A stretch of 64,000 nt of DNA from Polaromonas vacuolata (GTDB lineage: Bacteria > Pseudomonadota > Gammaproteobacteria > Burkholderiales > Burkholderiaceae_C), in assembly GCF_012584515.1 (NCBI RefSeq), contig NZ_CP051461.1, positions 372,001-436,000 of the forward strand. The letters are read 5' to 3'. Within the stretch, counting starts at the first letter, position 1, and each line of letters opens with the position of its first letter. Of this stretch, positions 6,485-16,332 are shown one piece after another. The translations under genes were made by a program, and so were the position numbers. The notes below the pieces were generated by a model. It was not told where the DNA came from. It did no database searches and worked only from the letters and a program-made list of their open reading frames with translations.

Positions 6485-9400
6485 TTACATATTGCGCCGG
6501 TACTGCCCGCCAACCTCAAACAAGGCATTGGTGATTTGCCCGAGTGAGCATATCCGCACTGCATCCATCAACACCTCAAACACATTGAGGTTTTCAATCA
6601 CCGCCTGTTGCAGGCGTTTCAGCATGGCTGGTGACGCGTCGGCATGGCGTTTGTGAAAGTCTTCTAATCGAGCGAGTTGGCTGACTTTTTCTTCCTCGGT
6701 TGAGCGGGCTAATTCAAGCTTGTCTTGCACCACTTCGCCGTGTGGATTGCGGAAAGTATTCACGCCAATAATCGGCAATTCGCCCGTATGTTTCAGCATT
6801 TCGTAGTGCATGGATTCGTCTTGAATTCGGCCGCGTTGGTAGCCGGTTTCCATGGCACCTAATACGCCGCCGCGCTCGGCGATTTTTTCGAACTCTAGCA
6901 GAACGGCTTCTTCTAATAGTTCGGTCAACTCTTCGATGATGAACGCGCCTTGCGACGGATTTTCGTTTTTCGCCAAGCCCCATTCGCGGTTGATGATGAG
7001 CTGAATCGCCATGGCGCGGCGCACCGACTCTTCGGTTGGCGTGGTGATTGCTTCATCAAAGGCGTTGGTATGCAGGCTGTTGCAGTTGTCGTAAATCGCT
7101 ATCAAAGCTTGCAGCGTTGTGCGGATGTCGTTGAACTGAATTTCTTGTGCATGCAGACTGCGGCCGCTGGTTTGTATGTGGTACTTTAGTTTTTGGCTGC
7201 GCTCGTTGGCACCGTATTTTTCTTTCATCGCCACCGCCCAGATACGGCGCGCCACTCGGCCCATCACGGTGTATTCGGGATCCATGCCGTTGCTAAAAAA
7301 GAAACTCAAGTTGGGTGCGAAGTCATCGATGTGCATGCCGCGCGCTAAATAAGCCTCTACAAAAGTAAAACCGTTGGACAGCGTGAAGGCCAGTTGCGAG
7401 ATCGGGTTGGCACCGGCTTCGGCAATGTGATAGCCGCTGATAGACACGCTGTAGAAGTTTCTGACTTTGTGCTGGACAAAATACTGCGCAATATCGCCCA
7501 TGACTTTAAGGCTGAACTCGGTCGAGAAGATGCAGGTGTTCTGACCTTGATCTTCTTTCAAAATGTCGGCTTGCACCGTGCCGCGCACATTTTCCTGCAC
7601 CCACTCGCGGATTTTTAAAGCCTCGGTTGGTGTTGGTTCGCGCGCATTATCAAGTTTGAATTTTTCTAAGTTTTGATCAATCGCGGTGTTCATGAACATG
7701 GCCAGAATACTCGGCGCCGGGCCGTTGATGGTCATGGACACAGAGGTCGTCGGGCTGCACAAATCAAAGCCGCCATAAAGCACTTTCATATCGTCTAAGG
7801 TGGCAATCGACACACCCGAATTGCCAACCTTGCCATATATGTCAGGCCGCAAGTGCGGATCGTTGCCGTATAGCGTGACCGAGTCAAAGGCGGTCGACAA
7901 GCGCTTGGCCGGCATGCCTTCGCTGAGTAGCTTAAAGCGCTTGTTGGTTCTAAACGCATCGCCCTCGCCGGCGAACATGCGGGTTGGATCTTCCCCTTCG
8001 CGTTTAAAGGCAAAGGTGCCGGCGGTGTAGGGGTAGCTGCCCGGCACGTTGTCTAACATTAGCCATTTAAGAATCTCGCCATGATCTTCGTATTGCGGCA
8101 ACGCTACTTTGCGAATCGGTGTGCCTGACAGCGACATCGTGATGAGTTTGGTGCGGATTTCTTTGTCACGAATCTTCACCACATACTCTTCACCGGCATA
8201 GGCTTTTTGCATTTCGGGCCACTGCGACAGCAGCGCTCTGGCATCGACATCCATGCGCGCCTTGCGGTGGCCAGCCAAGTCAAGCACGGCTTCGGCTGCT
8301 GGTGCGCGACCCGGCTTGTCAATTTTTAACATGGCTGCTGCGGCTTGCAATTGCTGCACTTCGCGGGCTAGTTTGGATTGGGCTTTGGCGCGGGTTTTGT
8401 AAGCCCGCACGGTGTCGCTGATTTCGGCCAAGTAGCGGGTGCGTGCGGCTGGCACTACCGGCGTTTGGTTGGTGCTGTGGCGCACGTTTACTTGGGGCAG
8501 GGCGCTGTCATTGATCGGCATGCCGAGTTCAGCTAGGCGAATTTTGAGGGCTTGGTAAAGCGCGGTCACGCCGTCATCGTTAAAGCGCGCGGCCATGGTG
8601 CCAAAGACGGGCATTTTCTCTATTGGTGTGCCCCAGGCTTCGCGGTTGCGCTGCACTTGCTTGGCGACATCGCGTAGCGCGTCGAGCGAGCCTTTGCGGT
8701 CGAACTTATTAATCGCCACGAATTCGGCAAAGTCCAGCATGTCGATTTTTTCTAACTGACTGGCGGCGCCAAACTCTGGCGTCATCACATACATGGGGAC
8801 GTCCACATGCGGCACGATGGCAGCATCGCCCTGACCAATGCCAGAGGTCTCGACGATGATTAAATCGAAACCCGCACATTTACAAGCGGCGATGACGTCC
8901 GGTAGGGCTTGGCTGATTTCTGAGCCGAAGTCACGCGTGGCCAGTGAGCGCATGAAAACTCTGGCATTGCTGTCGTCATTCGCATCAGCGCTGGTGGCGA
9001 CTGACCAAGGGTTGATCGCATTCATGCGAATCCGGTCGCCGAGCAGTGCACCGCCGCTTTTGCGCCGGCTCGGGTCAATGCTGATGATGGCGATGCGTAG
9101 GCGGTCGCTCTGGTCTAAGCGCAGGCGGCGAATTAATTCGTCGGTGAGCGAAGACTTGCCGGCGCCGCCGGTGCCGGTGATGCCGAGCACGGGAATTTTT
9201 TGCGCAGCGGCTAGGCGTCTAACGTCTTCAAGCAAGGCTGAATCGGCTTGGTTGTTTTCTAGCGCGGTGATGAGTTGCGCGAGGCTACGCCAGGCTTCTT
9301 GGCTGTGACCTTGCAGTGCTTTTGCGTGTTTGGGTGCGAAGCCGGTGAGGTCTAGATCGCAACGCATCACCATCTCGCCAATCATGCCGGCTAAGCCCAT

Positions 9401-9808
9401 TTTTTGGCCGTCTTCTGGGCTGTAAATACGTGTCACGCCATAGGCGTGGAGTTCACGTATCTCGGGCGGCACGATAACGCCGCCGCCGCCGCCAAACACC
9501 TGTATGTGGGCGCCGCCGCGGCTTTTGAGTAAGTCCACCATGTACTTGAAGTATTCGACATGGCCACCTTGATAAGAGCTGATGGCAATGCCCTGCACAT
9601 CTTCTTGTAAAGCGGCAGTCACCACCTCGTCAACGCTTCGGTTGTGGCCTAGGTGAATGACTTCTGCACCCATGCCTTGCAAGATGCGCCGCATGATGTT
9701 GATCGCTGCATCGTGCCCGTCAAACAAAGAGGCCGCAGTGACAAAGCGAACTTTGTGCTTGGGACGGTAATTGGCGAGGGCTTTGAAGTCGGCGGACAGA
9801 TCGGTCAT
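6485..9808 (-). CDS. icmF: Fused isobutyryl-CoA mutase IcmF
   Basis: A 1107-residue adenosylcobalamin enzyme that interconverts isobutyryl-CoA and n-butyryl-CoA. Start ATG 9808 has AAGGAAAG upstream; an ATG 9 codons earlier lacks one. Domain order is that of IcmF: B12-binding domain first (SLFDGHDAA, cobalt-ligating His32), then a MeaI-type G-protein chaperone near residue 210 ([11 protein letters not shown]-loop, [13 protein letters not shown]), a linker, and the TIM-barrel mutase from about residue 560 to the end. The mutase segment [22 protein letters not shown] keeps the Phe that in IcmF replaces the Tyr of methylmalonyl-CoA mutase, which favours isobutyryl/butyryl-CoA over methylmalonyl-CoA. 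Adjacent Liv transporters suggest a link to valine or leucine catabolism. Confidence 0.93.
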   Translation of the reverse strand: MTDLSADFKALANYRPKHKVRFVTAASLFDGHDAAINIMRRILQGMGAEVIHLGHNRSVDEVVTAALQEDVQGIAISSYQGGHVEYFKYMVDLLKSRGGAHIQVFGGGGGVIVPPEIRELHAYGVTRIYSPEDGQKMGLAGMIGEMVMRCDLDLTGFAPKHAKALQGHSQEAWRSLAQLITALENNQADSALLEDVRRLAAAQKIPVLGITGTGGAGKSSLTDELIRRLRLDQSDRLRIAIISIDPSRRKSGGALLGDRIRMNAINPWSVATSADANDDSNARVFMRSLATRDFGSEISQALPDVIAACKCAGFDLIIVETSGIGQGDAAIVPHVDVPMYVMTPEFGAASQLEKIDMLDFAEFVAINKFDRKGSLDALRDVAKQVQRNREAWGTPIEKMPVFGTMAARFNDDGVTALYQALKIRLAELGMPINDSALPQVNVRHSTNQTPVVPAARTRYLAEISDTVRAYKTRAKAQSKLAREVQQLQAAAAMLKIDKPGRAPAAEAVLDLAGHRKARMDVDARALLSQWPEMQKAYAGEEYVVKIRDKEIRTKLITMSLSGTPIRKVALPQYEDHGEILKWLMLDNVPGSYPYTAGTFAFKREGEDPTRMFAGEGDAFRTNKRFKLLSEGMPAKRLSTAFDSVTLYGNDPHLRPDIYGKVGNSGVSIATLDDMKVLYGGFDLCSPTTSVSMTINGPAPSILAMFMNTAIDQNLEKFKLDNAREPTPTEALKIREWVQENVRGTVQADILKEDQGQNTCIFSTEFSLKVMGDIAQYFVQHKVRNFYSVSISGYHIAEAGANPISQLAFTLSNGFTFVEAYLARGMHIDDFAPNLSFFFSNGMDPEYTVMGRVARRIWAVAMKEKYGANERSQKLKYHIQTSGRSLHAQEIQFNDIRTTLQALIAIYDNCNSLHTNAFDEAITTPTEESVRRAMAIQLIINREWGLAKNENPSQGAFIIEELTELLEEAVLLEFEKIAERGGVLGAMETGYQRGRIQDESMHYEMLKHTGELPIIGVNTFRNPHGEVVQDKLELARSTEEEKVSQLARLEDFHKRHADASPAMLKRLQQAVIENLNVFEVLMDAVRICSLGQITNALFEVGGQYRRNM

Positions 9809-10312
9809 GGCTTTCCTTGGCTTTGGCAATGGCATTTACTGCGGGTGGTTCTGGCTGCCGAATACTTTCCCGGTTAAGCCACCAGATTGAATGATATTAC
9901 GTTTGTGTTGACGTTTACGTAAACGTCAATTTAAACCTGTCTAGAAGATATTTCTGAGCGTATTGGGTTTCACAATCAGAGGTTCAAAATTCTGACGCCT
10001 CGCTGACTAATTTGGATTTCTAGCCTTGTTTCCTAGGGTTAACCCGTGGAAAAATTAACTTGTTTAACGCTAATATTTGCGTGAAATTTTTTTGTGACTT
10101 TGGCATTAAAAAATTCAAAACTAATTCAAGCTATTTCCTTACAAGAAGCTGAGATTAAATGAAAACACTGATCAGATATTTGTAATATTGAGATAAATTC
10201 CTTGTTCGCTTACGCACGCCGGCAACCGGAGAGCGCATACGATATTAGCGAGTGGGTCGTTAGCTTCAAGTTAGCGTCAGCACTGCATCTACTTATCAAT
10301 TCTGGAGACAAC
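9809..10312. other. Divergent regulatory region icmF / second Liv operon
   Basis: This spacer of about 500 bp separates icmF (minus) from the binding-protein gene (plus). Its icmF-proximal part holds the 22-bp palindrome described separately. The part from about 10000 to 10200 is AT-rich and probably carries the promoter for the Liv operon. An 8-codon frame (ATG at about 10159, ending TAA) lies here but has no support. No further genes are evident. Confidence 0.45.
9908..9929. promoter_or_regulatory. Perfect 22-bp palindromic operator upstream of icmF
   Basis: TTGACGTTTAC followed directly by its exact reverse complement forms a 22-bp palindrome 100 bp upstream of the icmF start. On the minus strand it overlaps a possible promoter: TTTACG inside the palindrome lies 18 bp from TAATAT (complement of 9894-9899). 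Palindromes with ACGT half-sites of this type are known for regulators of branched-chain amino acid and fatty acid catabolism in proteobacteria (LiuR, LiuQ, PsrA-like). Which family binds here is inference. Confidence 0.7.
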
Positions 10313-11539
10313 ATGACATTTAGTTTCGCAAAACTCGCCGCCAAGACGGCCGTCGCTACCGCTGTATTGGGTTTCGCTGGCTTGAGCATGGCCGCTGATG
10401 ACATCAAAATCGGTGTGACTGGCCCGTTCACCGGCGGCTCTTCCTCCATGGGTGTGAGCATGCGCGATGGCGTCAAACTCGCTATCGAAGAGATCAACAA
10501 ATCCGGCGGCGTTCTGGGCCGTAAGTTAGTCGCTGTTGAGCGTGATGACGAAGCCAAAAACGAGCGCGGCGTTCAAATCGCCCAAGAGCTGATCAGCAAG
10601 GAAAAAGTTGTCGCCACTGTTGGCTACATCAACACCGGCGTGGCACTGGCTTCGCAGCGCTTCTTCCAAGAAGCCAAAATCCCGGTCATGAATAACGTTG
10701 CCACCGGCACCATCATCACCCAGCAGTTCAAAGACCAGCCAGAAAACTACATCTTTCGCAATGCAGCGAACGACAGCATTCAGGCGCCCATGATTGTTGA
10801 AGAAGCCGTGACTCGTCGCGGCTTCAAAAAGGTCGCCATTTTGGCCGACTCGACCAACTACGGCCAACTCGGTCGCGCTGACCTTGAGAAAGCGCTAGAA
10901 GCCAAGGGTATCAAACCCGTGGCTATCGAGAAGTTCAACATCAAGGATGTGGACATGACAGCTCAGTTGCTCAAAGCCAAACAAGCCGGCGCTGAAGCTG
11001 TGCTGACTTACGGCATTGGCCCAGAGTTGGCTCAAATCGCCAACGGCATGACCAAGCTGGGCTGGAAAGTTCCAATGGTCGGCAGCTGGACTTTGTCCAT
11101 GGCCAACTACATCGACAATGCTGGCCCAGGCGGCGAGGGTGCGCGTATGCCGCAAACCTTTATCCAGATTTCTGATTCGCCAAAGCGTAAAGCCTTCATC
11201 GACTCTTACCTCAAGACTTTCTCACCAAAAGACGGCCGCATTGATTCGCCAGTGTCCGCAGCTCAAGGCTATGACTCTGTCTATTTGCTGGCAGCGGCTA
11301 TCAAGCAAGCGAAAAGTGTTGAGGGTCCAAAAATCCGCGAAGCACTGGAAAACCTCGGTACCAAAGTTGAAGGCGTTGTGACGACGTATGACAAGCCTTT
11401 CTCTAAGGCCAACCACGAAGCTATCGCTGCAAACATTCCGGTGTTGGGTGAAGTCAAAGACGGCAAAGTGATTTACGCCTACGCCGCCGACATGAAAAAG
11501 AGCACCTCGGCTGCTGCACCAGCACCTGCTAAAAAGTAA
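10313..11539 (+). CDS. livK: Branched-chain amino acid ABC transporter substrate-binding protein
   Basis: A 408-residue periplasmic binding protein of the LivJ/LivK family. The ATG at 10313 was chosen because TCTGGAGACAAC precedes it and residues 1-27 form a signal peptide ending ...GLSMAADD; an upstream in-frame TTG has neither. The mature start DDIKIGVTGPFTGGSSSMG and the segment EEINKSGGVLGRKL are typical of the family. It is the first gene of a plus-strand operon followed by a terminator and then livH, livM-livG and livF. The last residues are Ala/Pro/Lys-rich (AAAPAPAKK). The ligand is probably a branched-chain amino acid, though this family is broad. Confidence 0.9.
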   Translation: MTFSFAKLAAKTAVATAVLGFAGLSMAADDIKIGVTGPFTGGSSSMGVSMRDGVKLAIEEINKSGGVLGRKLVAVERDDEAKNERGVQIAQELISKEKVVATVGYINTGVALASQRFFQEAKIPVMNNVATGTIITQQFKDQPENYIFRNAANDSIQAPMIVEEAVTRRGFKKVAILADSTNYGQLGRADLEKALEAKGIKPVAIEKFNIKDVDMTAQLLKAKQAGAEAVLTYGIGPELAQIANGMTKLGWKVPMVGSWTLSMANYIDNAGPGGEGARMPQTFIQISDSPKRKAFIDSYLKTFSPKDGRIDSPVSAAQGYDSVYLLAAAIKQAKSVEGPKIREALENLGTKVEGVVTTYDKPFSKANHEAIAANIPVLGEVKDGKVIYAYAADMKKSTSAAAPAPAKK

Positions 11540-11561
11540 TTAGTTAAGTTAAGCGATATTC

Positions 11562-11599
11562 CAGGCAAGCGACTTTTAGTCGTTTGCCTGATTTTTTTT
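11562..11599 (+). terminator. Intra-operon intrinsic terminator between livK and livH
   Basis: CAGGCAAGCGAC (11562-11573) and GTCGTTTGCCTG (11579-11590) form a 12-bp stem with one G-T pair and a 5-nt loop, followed by A and a run of eight T. It lies 22 bp after the binding-protein stop and 37 bp before livH. Partial termination here would make more binding-protein mRNA than permease mRNA, as is common for ABC importers. Confidence 0.88.
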
Positions 11600-11635
11600 C
11601 CCGGGGCGAGCGCCAACCATTGCGGAATTGTATTT

Positions 11636-12511
11636 ATGGAAATTCTTCTACAACTTGTCTACAGCGGCATCGCACTTGGCATGATCTACGCGGTCATTGC
11701 TTTTGGCTACCAACTGACATTTCAGACTTCAGACACTCTTAACTTCGGCCAGGGCGATGCCCTTATGCTCGGCGCCATGGTTGGCCTGACATTGGTCAAC
11801 ATGGGTGTTAACTACTGGCTAATGCTGCCTATCGTCATCGTCTTTGGCTTGTTCCAAGGCGGCTTTGTTGAACGCATAGGCGTTCGGCCAGCTATCAAGA
11901 TTAAAAGCGAATTCGGCTGGATTATGTCCACCATCGCACTGGGTATCATTTTTAAGAATGTGGCAGAAAATATTTGGGGCCGTGATGATTTACGTTTCCC
12001 TTCACCGCTGCCAGAGGCTCCGCTCAAGCTGTTTGGTGCCAACGTGCTGCCAATGGAAATACTCGTCGTAGTCGGCGCCTTGCTGATGATGTTGGCAGTT
12101 GAGTTTTTCAACCGCAAGACGATTTACGGCAAAGCCGTTGTGGCCACTTTTAATGACCGCGATGCCGCCAAGCTAATGGGCATTAACACCGGTTTGGTGA
12201 TTACCTTTTCCTACGCGCTGTCTTCTGCGACAGCCGCTTTTGCCGGTGCCTTGATTGCACCGCTAACCCTGACCGGCGCGACCATGGGTTCTGTACTGGG
12301 CCTGAAAGCCTTTGCGGTGGCCATTATTGGTGGTTTGACCAGCGGTATGGGCATTATCGTGGGCGGCATTATTTTGGGCGTGGCTGAAACCACAACCGGT
12401 TTTTACCTTTCGACTGGCTACAAAGACGTGCCCGGTTTGGTATTGCTGCTACTAGTGCTGGCCTTTAAGCCTGCAGGCCTGTTCGGAAAATCCGCGATCA
12501 AGAAAGTTTGA
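11636..12511 (+). CDS. livH: Branched-chain amino acid ABC transporter permease LivH
   Basis: A 291-residue LivH-family inner-membrane permease, the first membrane subunit of the second Liv importer. It has about eight hydrophobic segments, the NFGQGDALMLGAMVG motif near residue 37, and the C-terminal ending FKPAGLFGKSAIKKV. The gene follows the livK terminator and its TGA overlaps the ATG of the next gene (TGATG), so LivH and the LivM-LivG fusion are translated in series. It differs clearly from the LivH at the left edge of the window, so the two importers are not recent duplicates. Confidence 0.92.
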   Translation: MEILLQLVYSGIALGMIYAVIAFGYQLTFQTSDTLNFGQGDALMLGAMVGLTLVNMGVNYWLMLPIVIVFGLFQGGFVERIGVRPAIKIKSEFGWIMSTIALGIIFKNVAENIWGRDDLRFPSPLPEAPLKLFGANVLPMEILVVVGALLMMLAVEFFNRKTIYGKAVVATFNDRDAAKLMGINTGLVITFSYALSSATAAFAGALIAPLTLTGATMGSVLGLKAFAVAIIGGLTSGMGIIVGGIILGVAETTTGFYLSTGYKDVPGLVLLLLVLAFKPAGLFGKSAIKKV

Positions 12512-14454
12512 TGATGAACCGCAAGACTCTTTTTGCAGCGATAGTGGGGCTGGCACTGCTGGCTGCCGTGCCGCTGATGACCCACAACGCTTATTACGTT
12601 CACATGGTGGGTACCATCATGATTTACGCTATTTTGATCTACGGGCTAGATATCGTGGTGGGTTACACCGGCCAGGTGTCACTTGGCCATGCTGGCTTGT
12701 TTGGTGTGGGTTCTTACACCGCTGGCGTTATGTTTCTTAAGTTTGGTGCACCGCTGTGGCTGATTATTCCGTCCAGCATTATTGTTACAGCAGGCTTTGG
12801 CGCGCTGCTAGCGCTGCCGGCGCTACGTGTGACTGGCCCTTATCTGGCCATGGTGACCTTGGCTTTTGGCACGATTATTCAGATCTTGATTAACGAGATG
12901 ACTTTCCTCACCGAAGGTCCCATGGGCATCACGATTAAGAAGCCTATGCTGTTTGGTCATCAGCTCGATGAAAAAAGTTTTTATTGGCTGGTTTTTTCGC
13001 TCTTAGTTATCTCTCTCATCGTCGTACACCGGATTCTCAAGTCACAGCTAGGACGGGCTTTCGAGGCCTTGCGTGGCAGTCCTGTAGCGTCTGACTGCAT
13101 GGGCGTTTCTGTCTACCGCTACAAGGTTTACGCGTTTGTGATCAGCGCCGGTTTTGCCGGTTTGGCAGGTTGCTTGTATGCCTATTCTGAGCAATACATC
13201 TCGCCCAATACCTATAACTTTGAGTTGACCGTGCTGTTCTTGCTCGCCGTCATCATGGGTGGCCGTAAGACTCGCTCTGGCGCCTTGCTGGGCGCTGCCA
13301 TCATCGTGATATTGCCTAAGTTGCTCGATGACCTCGAACTCTTTCGCATCGTCGCTTCGACGCTGGCAGTATTGATGACAGTAGGCGCGATAGTTGGTAT
13401 TTTCAAGAAAATCACTACTGTCAAAAGCATGGCTGTACCGGTCATTGGCACTATCGCATTGGCTGGTTTTGCGTTTTGGCTCAATTCCATTACCGATTGG
13501 CGTTTGAGTATTTTTGGTCTGATGATTTTGTTTGTCGTCTATTACCTGCAAGAAGGCATAGTCGGTTTTGCGCGCGGCCTGTTTGTGCGTAAATCGGTGG
13601 GTGCTGTGCGCACCTTGTCGGCCGGTCAGACTGGCGGCAAAGACGCCATCATGATGGCTGCGAAATCGGCCAATGGCGCTGCTAACGGCGACGACATACT
13701 GATCGCTAAAGGTGTGTTGATGCAGTTCGGTGGCCTCAAAGCCATTAACGAAGTTGACCTGCGCATCAAACGCGGCACGATTCACGGTTTGATCGGTCCT
13801 AACGGTTCGGGCAAAAGCACCATGATGAATGTGCTCACCGGCATTTACGTCCCAACTGCCGGTAGCATAGAGTTTGATGGTCGCTCGGTGGTTGGCCGTA
13901 CGTCTTCGGATATTGCTTTGTCCGGTATTGCGCGTACTTTCCAGAACGTGCAGTTGTTTGGCGAAATGACGGCGCTGCAAAATATTCAGGTCGGTTTACA
14001 CCACACTTTTGACAGCAACATAGTGGATGTCTCGCTGTCGACGCCGCGTTATAAGCGCGAAGAAAACGCGGCTGTCGAGCGCGGTTTGGGTCTGCTTAAT
14101 TTTGTGGGCTTGGGTGAGTTGGCTGACGAAGAAGCACGCAACCTGCCGTATGGCAAACAGCGCCTGCTAGAGATCGCCCGCGCTTTAGCATTGGATCCAC
14201 AGCTGTTGTTGCTCGACGAGCCAGCTGCCGGCCTGACCGCACCTGATATCAAGGAATTGGTGGTCATCATCCGCAAGATTCGCGACCACGGCATCACGGT
14301 GATTTTGATCGAACACCACATGGACGTTGTCATGAGCATTTGCGACGCCGTCTCGGTACTGGACTTTGGCCAGAAAATTGCCGAAGGCAAGCCCGCCGAT
14401 GTGCAGGCTGATGAAAAAGTCATCGAGGCTTACCTCGGCGGCACTGCTGCATAA
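12511..14454 (+). CDS. LivM-LivG fusion: permease plus ATPase in one chain
   Basis: A 647-residue protein joining two Liv subunits. Residues 1 to about 330 are LivM: hydrophobic, with the family motif YTGQVSLGHAGLFGVGSYTAG. An extra hydrophobic and charged linker (about 305-385) follows. Residues about 390-647 are a LivG ATPase with Walker A GPNGSGKST starting at residue 429, signature LPYGKQRLLEIA and Walker B LLLLDEPAAGL. Start ATG 12511 overlaps the livH stop; ATG 12514 is an alternative. Such fusions occur in Burkholderiales Liv operons. The fusion fixes one ATPase to one permease half; LivF, encoded 21 bp later, supplies the other site. Confidence 0.9.
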   Translation: MMNRKTLFAAIVGLALLAAVPLMTHNAYYVHMVGTIMIYAILIYGLDIVVGYTGQVSLGHAGLFGVGSYTAGVMFLKFGAPLWLIIPSSIIVTAGFGALLALPALRVTGPYLAMVTLAFGTIIQILINEMTFLTEGPMGITIKKPMLFGHQLDEKSFYWLVFSLLVISLIVVHRILKSQLGRAFEALRGSPVASDCMGVSVYRYKVYAFVISAGFAGLAGCLYAYSEQYISPNTYNFELTVLFLLAVIMGGRKTRSGALLGAAIIVILPKLLDDLELFRIVASTLAVLMTVGAIVGIFKKITTVKSMAVPVIGTIALAGFAFWLNSITDWRLSIFGLMILFVVYYLQEGIVGFARGLFVRKSVGAVRTLSAGQTGGKDAIMMAAKSANGAANGDDILIAKGVLMQFGGLKAINEVDLRIKRGTIHGLIGPNGSGKSTMMNVLTGIYVPTAGSIEFDGRSVVGRTSSDIALSGIARTFQNVQLFGEMTALQNIQVGLHHTFDSNIVDVSLSTPRYKREENAAVERGLGLLNFVGLGELADEEARNLPYGKQRLLEIARALALDPQLLLLDEPAAGLTAPDIKELVVIIRKIRDHGITVILIEHHMDVVMSICDAVSVLDFGQKIAEGKPADVQADEKVIEAYLGGTAA

Positions 14455-14475
14455 AAAACCTGGAAGCAATCGAAT

Positions 14476-15204
14476 ATGTTGAGCATAAAAAACCTGGAAG
14501 CCGGCTACGGCAAGGTGCAGGTTCTGCACGGTATTTCCATCGAAGTGCCTAAGGGCAAAGTCGTGACATTGATAGGTTCAAACGGTGCGGGTAAGACCAC
14601 CACCATGCGGGCGATTTCCGGCATGATCAAACCCAATGCGGGTGAGATCAGCCTGCATGGCAAGCGTATTGATGGTTTGGAGTCCTACACCATTGCCAAG
14701 CAAGGCTTGGCTCATTCACCCGAAGGTCGGCGCGTTTTCGCCACCATGACGGTGACTGATAACCTGATTTTGGGCGCTTTCCCGCGTCTGACTGGCAGTC
14801 GTCCCAAGGGCGATGTGGACGGTGACTTGCAGCGCGCTATGGAGCTTTTTCCGCGCTTAAAAGAACGCCGCAACCAGCTGGCCGGCACTCTATCCGGTGG
14901 CGAGCAGCAAATGTTGGCCATGGCCCGTGCGGTCATGCTAAACCCAGAGATCGTGCTGCTTGATGAGCCGTCTATGGGTCTGGCACCGATTTTGGTAGAA
15001 GAAGTTTTTCGCATCATTGGTGACCTCAAGGCCCGCGGCGTGACCATGCTTTTGGTCGAGCAGTTCGCTGCTGCTGCGCTCAAAGTAGCCGATTACGGCT
15101 ACGTGATGGAAAACGGCCGTATTTCTGTGCACGGCGAGGCAGCCAGCTTGCGCGATGATCCGGCGGTTAAGGCCGCCTATCTTGGCGGTGGCGGCGGTCA
15201 CTGA
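14476..15204 (+). CDS. livF: Branched-chain amino acid ABC transporter ATPase LivF
   Basis: A 242-residue LivF-family ATPase completing the second importer. Walker A GSNGAGKTT is canonical (residues 35-43), signature LSGGEQQML lies near residue 142, and Walker B reads VLLDEPSMGLAP. TGGAAG precedes the ATG. It ends the operon; the C-terminus is Gly-rich (LGGGGGH). The contrast with the Arg-containing P-loop of the LivF near the left end is notable. Downstream is a tandem 11-bp duplication (GCCAATTCAAA, 15230-15251) of no clear meaning and no obvious terminator. Confidence 0.93.
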   Translation: MLSIKNLEAGYGKVQVLHGISIEVPKGKVVTLIGSNGAGKTTTMRAISGMIKPNAGEISLHGKRIDGLESYTIAKQGLAHSPEGRRVFATMTVTDNLILGAFPRLTGSRPKGDVDGDLQRAMELFPRLKERRNQLAGTLSGGEQQMLAMARAVMLNPEIVLLDEPSMGLAPILVEEVFRIIGDLKARGVTMLLVEQFAAAALKVADYGYVMENGRISVHGEAASLRDDPAVKAAYLGGGGGH

Positions 15205-15303
15205 TAGCCAGCACCCGCTGTAGTCCACCGCCAATTCAAAGCCAATTCAAAGCCCTTAACGCGGATTAACCGATAGCCGGATTAACGCCAGAATGCTTTA
15301 CGC

Positions 15304-16287
15304 CTAAACCACCTTAATGCCCTCAAGGGCTGGGTCGGCTGGCGGAAAGCGTAAATCGAGTTTTTCAAGCGCATCGCAAATGAGTGTGCCGACCATCAAG
15401 TTGCGCTGCGTTTTAGAGTCCGCTGGCACCACAGTCCACGGTGCCCAAGGTGTGCTGGTGGCGTTCAGTAAATCCGCATAAGCCTTTTGATACGGCATAA
15501 ATTGTTTACGTGCCGTCAGGTCGTCCATGCTGAATTTCCAGTTTTTACTGCTGTCATCAATACGCTCTTGCAGCCGCTCGCGCTGCTCCTGAAAACTAAT
15601 GTGCAGCATGAACTTGAGGATGACAGTTCCGGTCTGGCTAAGCATGCGTTCAAAGTCATTGATATGGGCATAGCGCTGCGCCGTTTGCTCGGCGTTAATG
15701 CTGCCGTTTACAACGGGCACTAGCACTTCCTCATAGTGGCTGCGGTTAAACAGCATCATTTCGCCGGCCCCAGGCACTTGTTGGTGAATGCGCCAGAGAT
15801 AGTCGTGGGCACGCTCGTTTTCGGTGGGTGCTTTCCAGCCCACCGTATGCACGCCTAAAGGGCTGACGCGATTGAATAAATCGCGCAGCGTGCCGTCTTT
15901 GCCCGAGGTGTCAGTGCCTTGCAAAATCACCAAAAGCTTGTAGCGCTTGTCGGCATAGAACAAGTTTTGCAACACATCAATTCGGTCTGCCAGCGCCTGC
16001 ACATTGAGTTTGTCCTGTTGCTTGTCGCCGCTTGAAAACGGTTTAGCGCCGGGGTCAAAGTCAGCCATAGTGCAGGCTTTTAAGTCGGACGATTTGCCAT
16101 CGTTAAGCGGCGGTTGCCATTGCCAAATTTGTTTTGCCAGCAGTTTTTCTTGCGCCCTGAGGGCTTTTTCTTCGGCCTGAGCAAGCTCTTTTTCTGCGGC
16201 TTTGAGACTCGACTTTCGGTCCTCTTTCGCCGCTAACTTTTTATCGGATTTTTTTTCAAATTTATTGTCAGATTTGTCGTTGGACAT
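15304..16287 (-). CDS. ppk2: Polyphosphate kinase 2 family protein
   Basis: A 327-residue PPK2-family phosphotransferase that moves phosphate between polyphosphate and nucleotides. Residues 1-50 are a charged, Lys-rich coiled-coil-like extension. The catalytic core follows with Walker A GTDTSGKDG (124-132) and Walker B-type FNRSHYEEVLV (180-190), plus the lid region near 235-260. The FNRSHYE form resembles class III or single-domain class I enzymes (polyP:AMP or polyP:ADP phosphotransferases); the exact nucleotide preference cannot be fixed by eye. It stands alone on the minus strand, converging with the Liv operon. Confidence 0.88.
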   Translation of the reverse strand: MSNDKSDNKFEKKSDKKLAAKEDRKSSLKAAEKELAQAEEKALRAQEKLLAKQIWQWQPPLNDGKSSDLKACTMADFDPGAKPFSSGDKQQDKLNVQALADRIDVLQNLFYADKRYKLLVILQGTDTSGKDGTLRDLFNRVSPLGVHTVGWKAPTENERAHDYLWRIHQQVPGAGEMMLFNRSHYEEVLVPVVNGSINAEQTAQRYAHINDFERMLSQTGTVILKFMLHISFQEQRERLQERIDDSSKNWKFSMDDLTARKQFMPYQKAYADLLNATSTPWAPWTVVPADSKTQRNLMVGTLICDALEKLDLRFPPADPALEGIKVV

Positions 16288-16332
16288 AAATCGCTTTCGC
16301 TTCGGTTTTAAGTAGACAAAAATTATTTTGCC

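Noticed and set aside
10159..10185. An 8-codon frame upstream of livK as a leader peptide.
   Set aside because: Too short, no regulatory amino acid codons, and no attenuator hairpin follows.
13048..13980. A 310-codon open frame antisense to the LivM-LivG fusion.
   Set aside because: The opposite frame has intact permease and ATPase motifs; this antisense frame has no domain and reflects codon bias.
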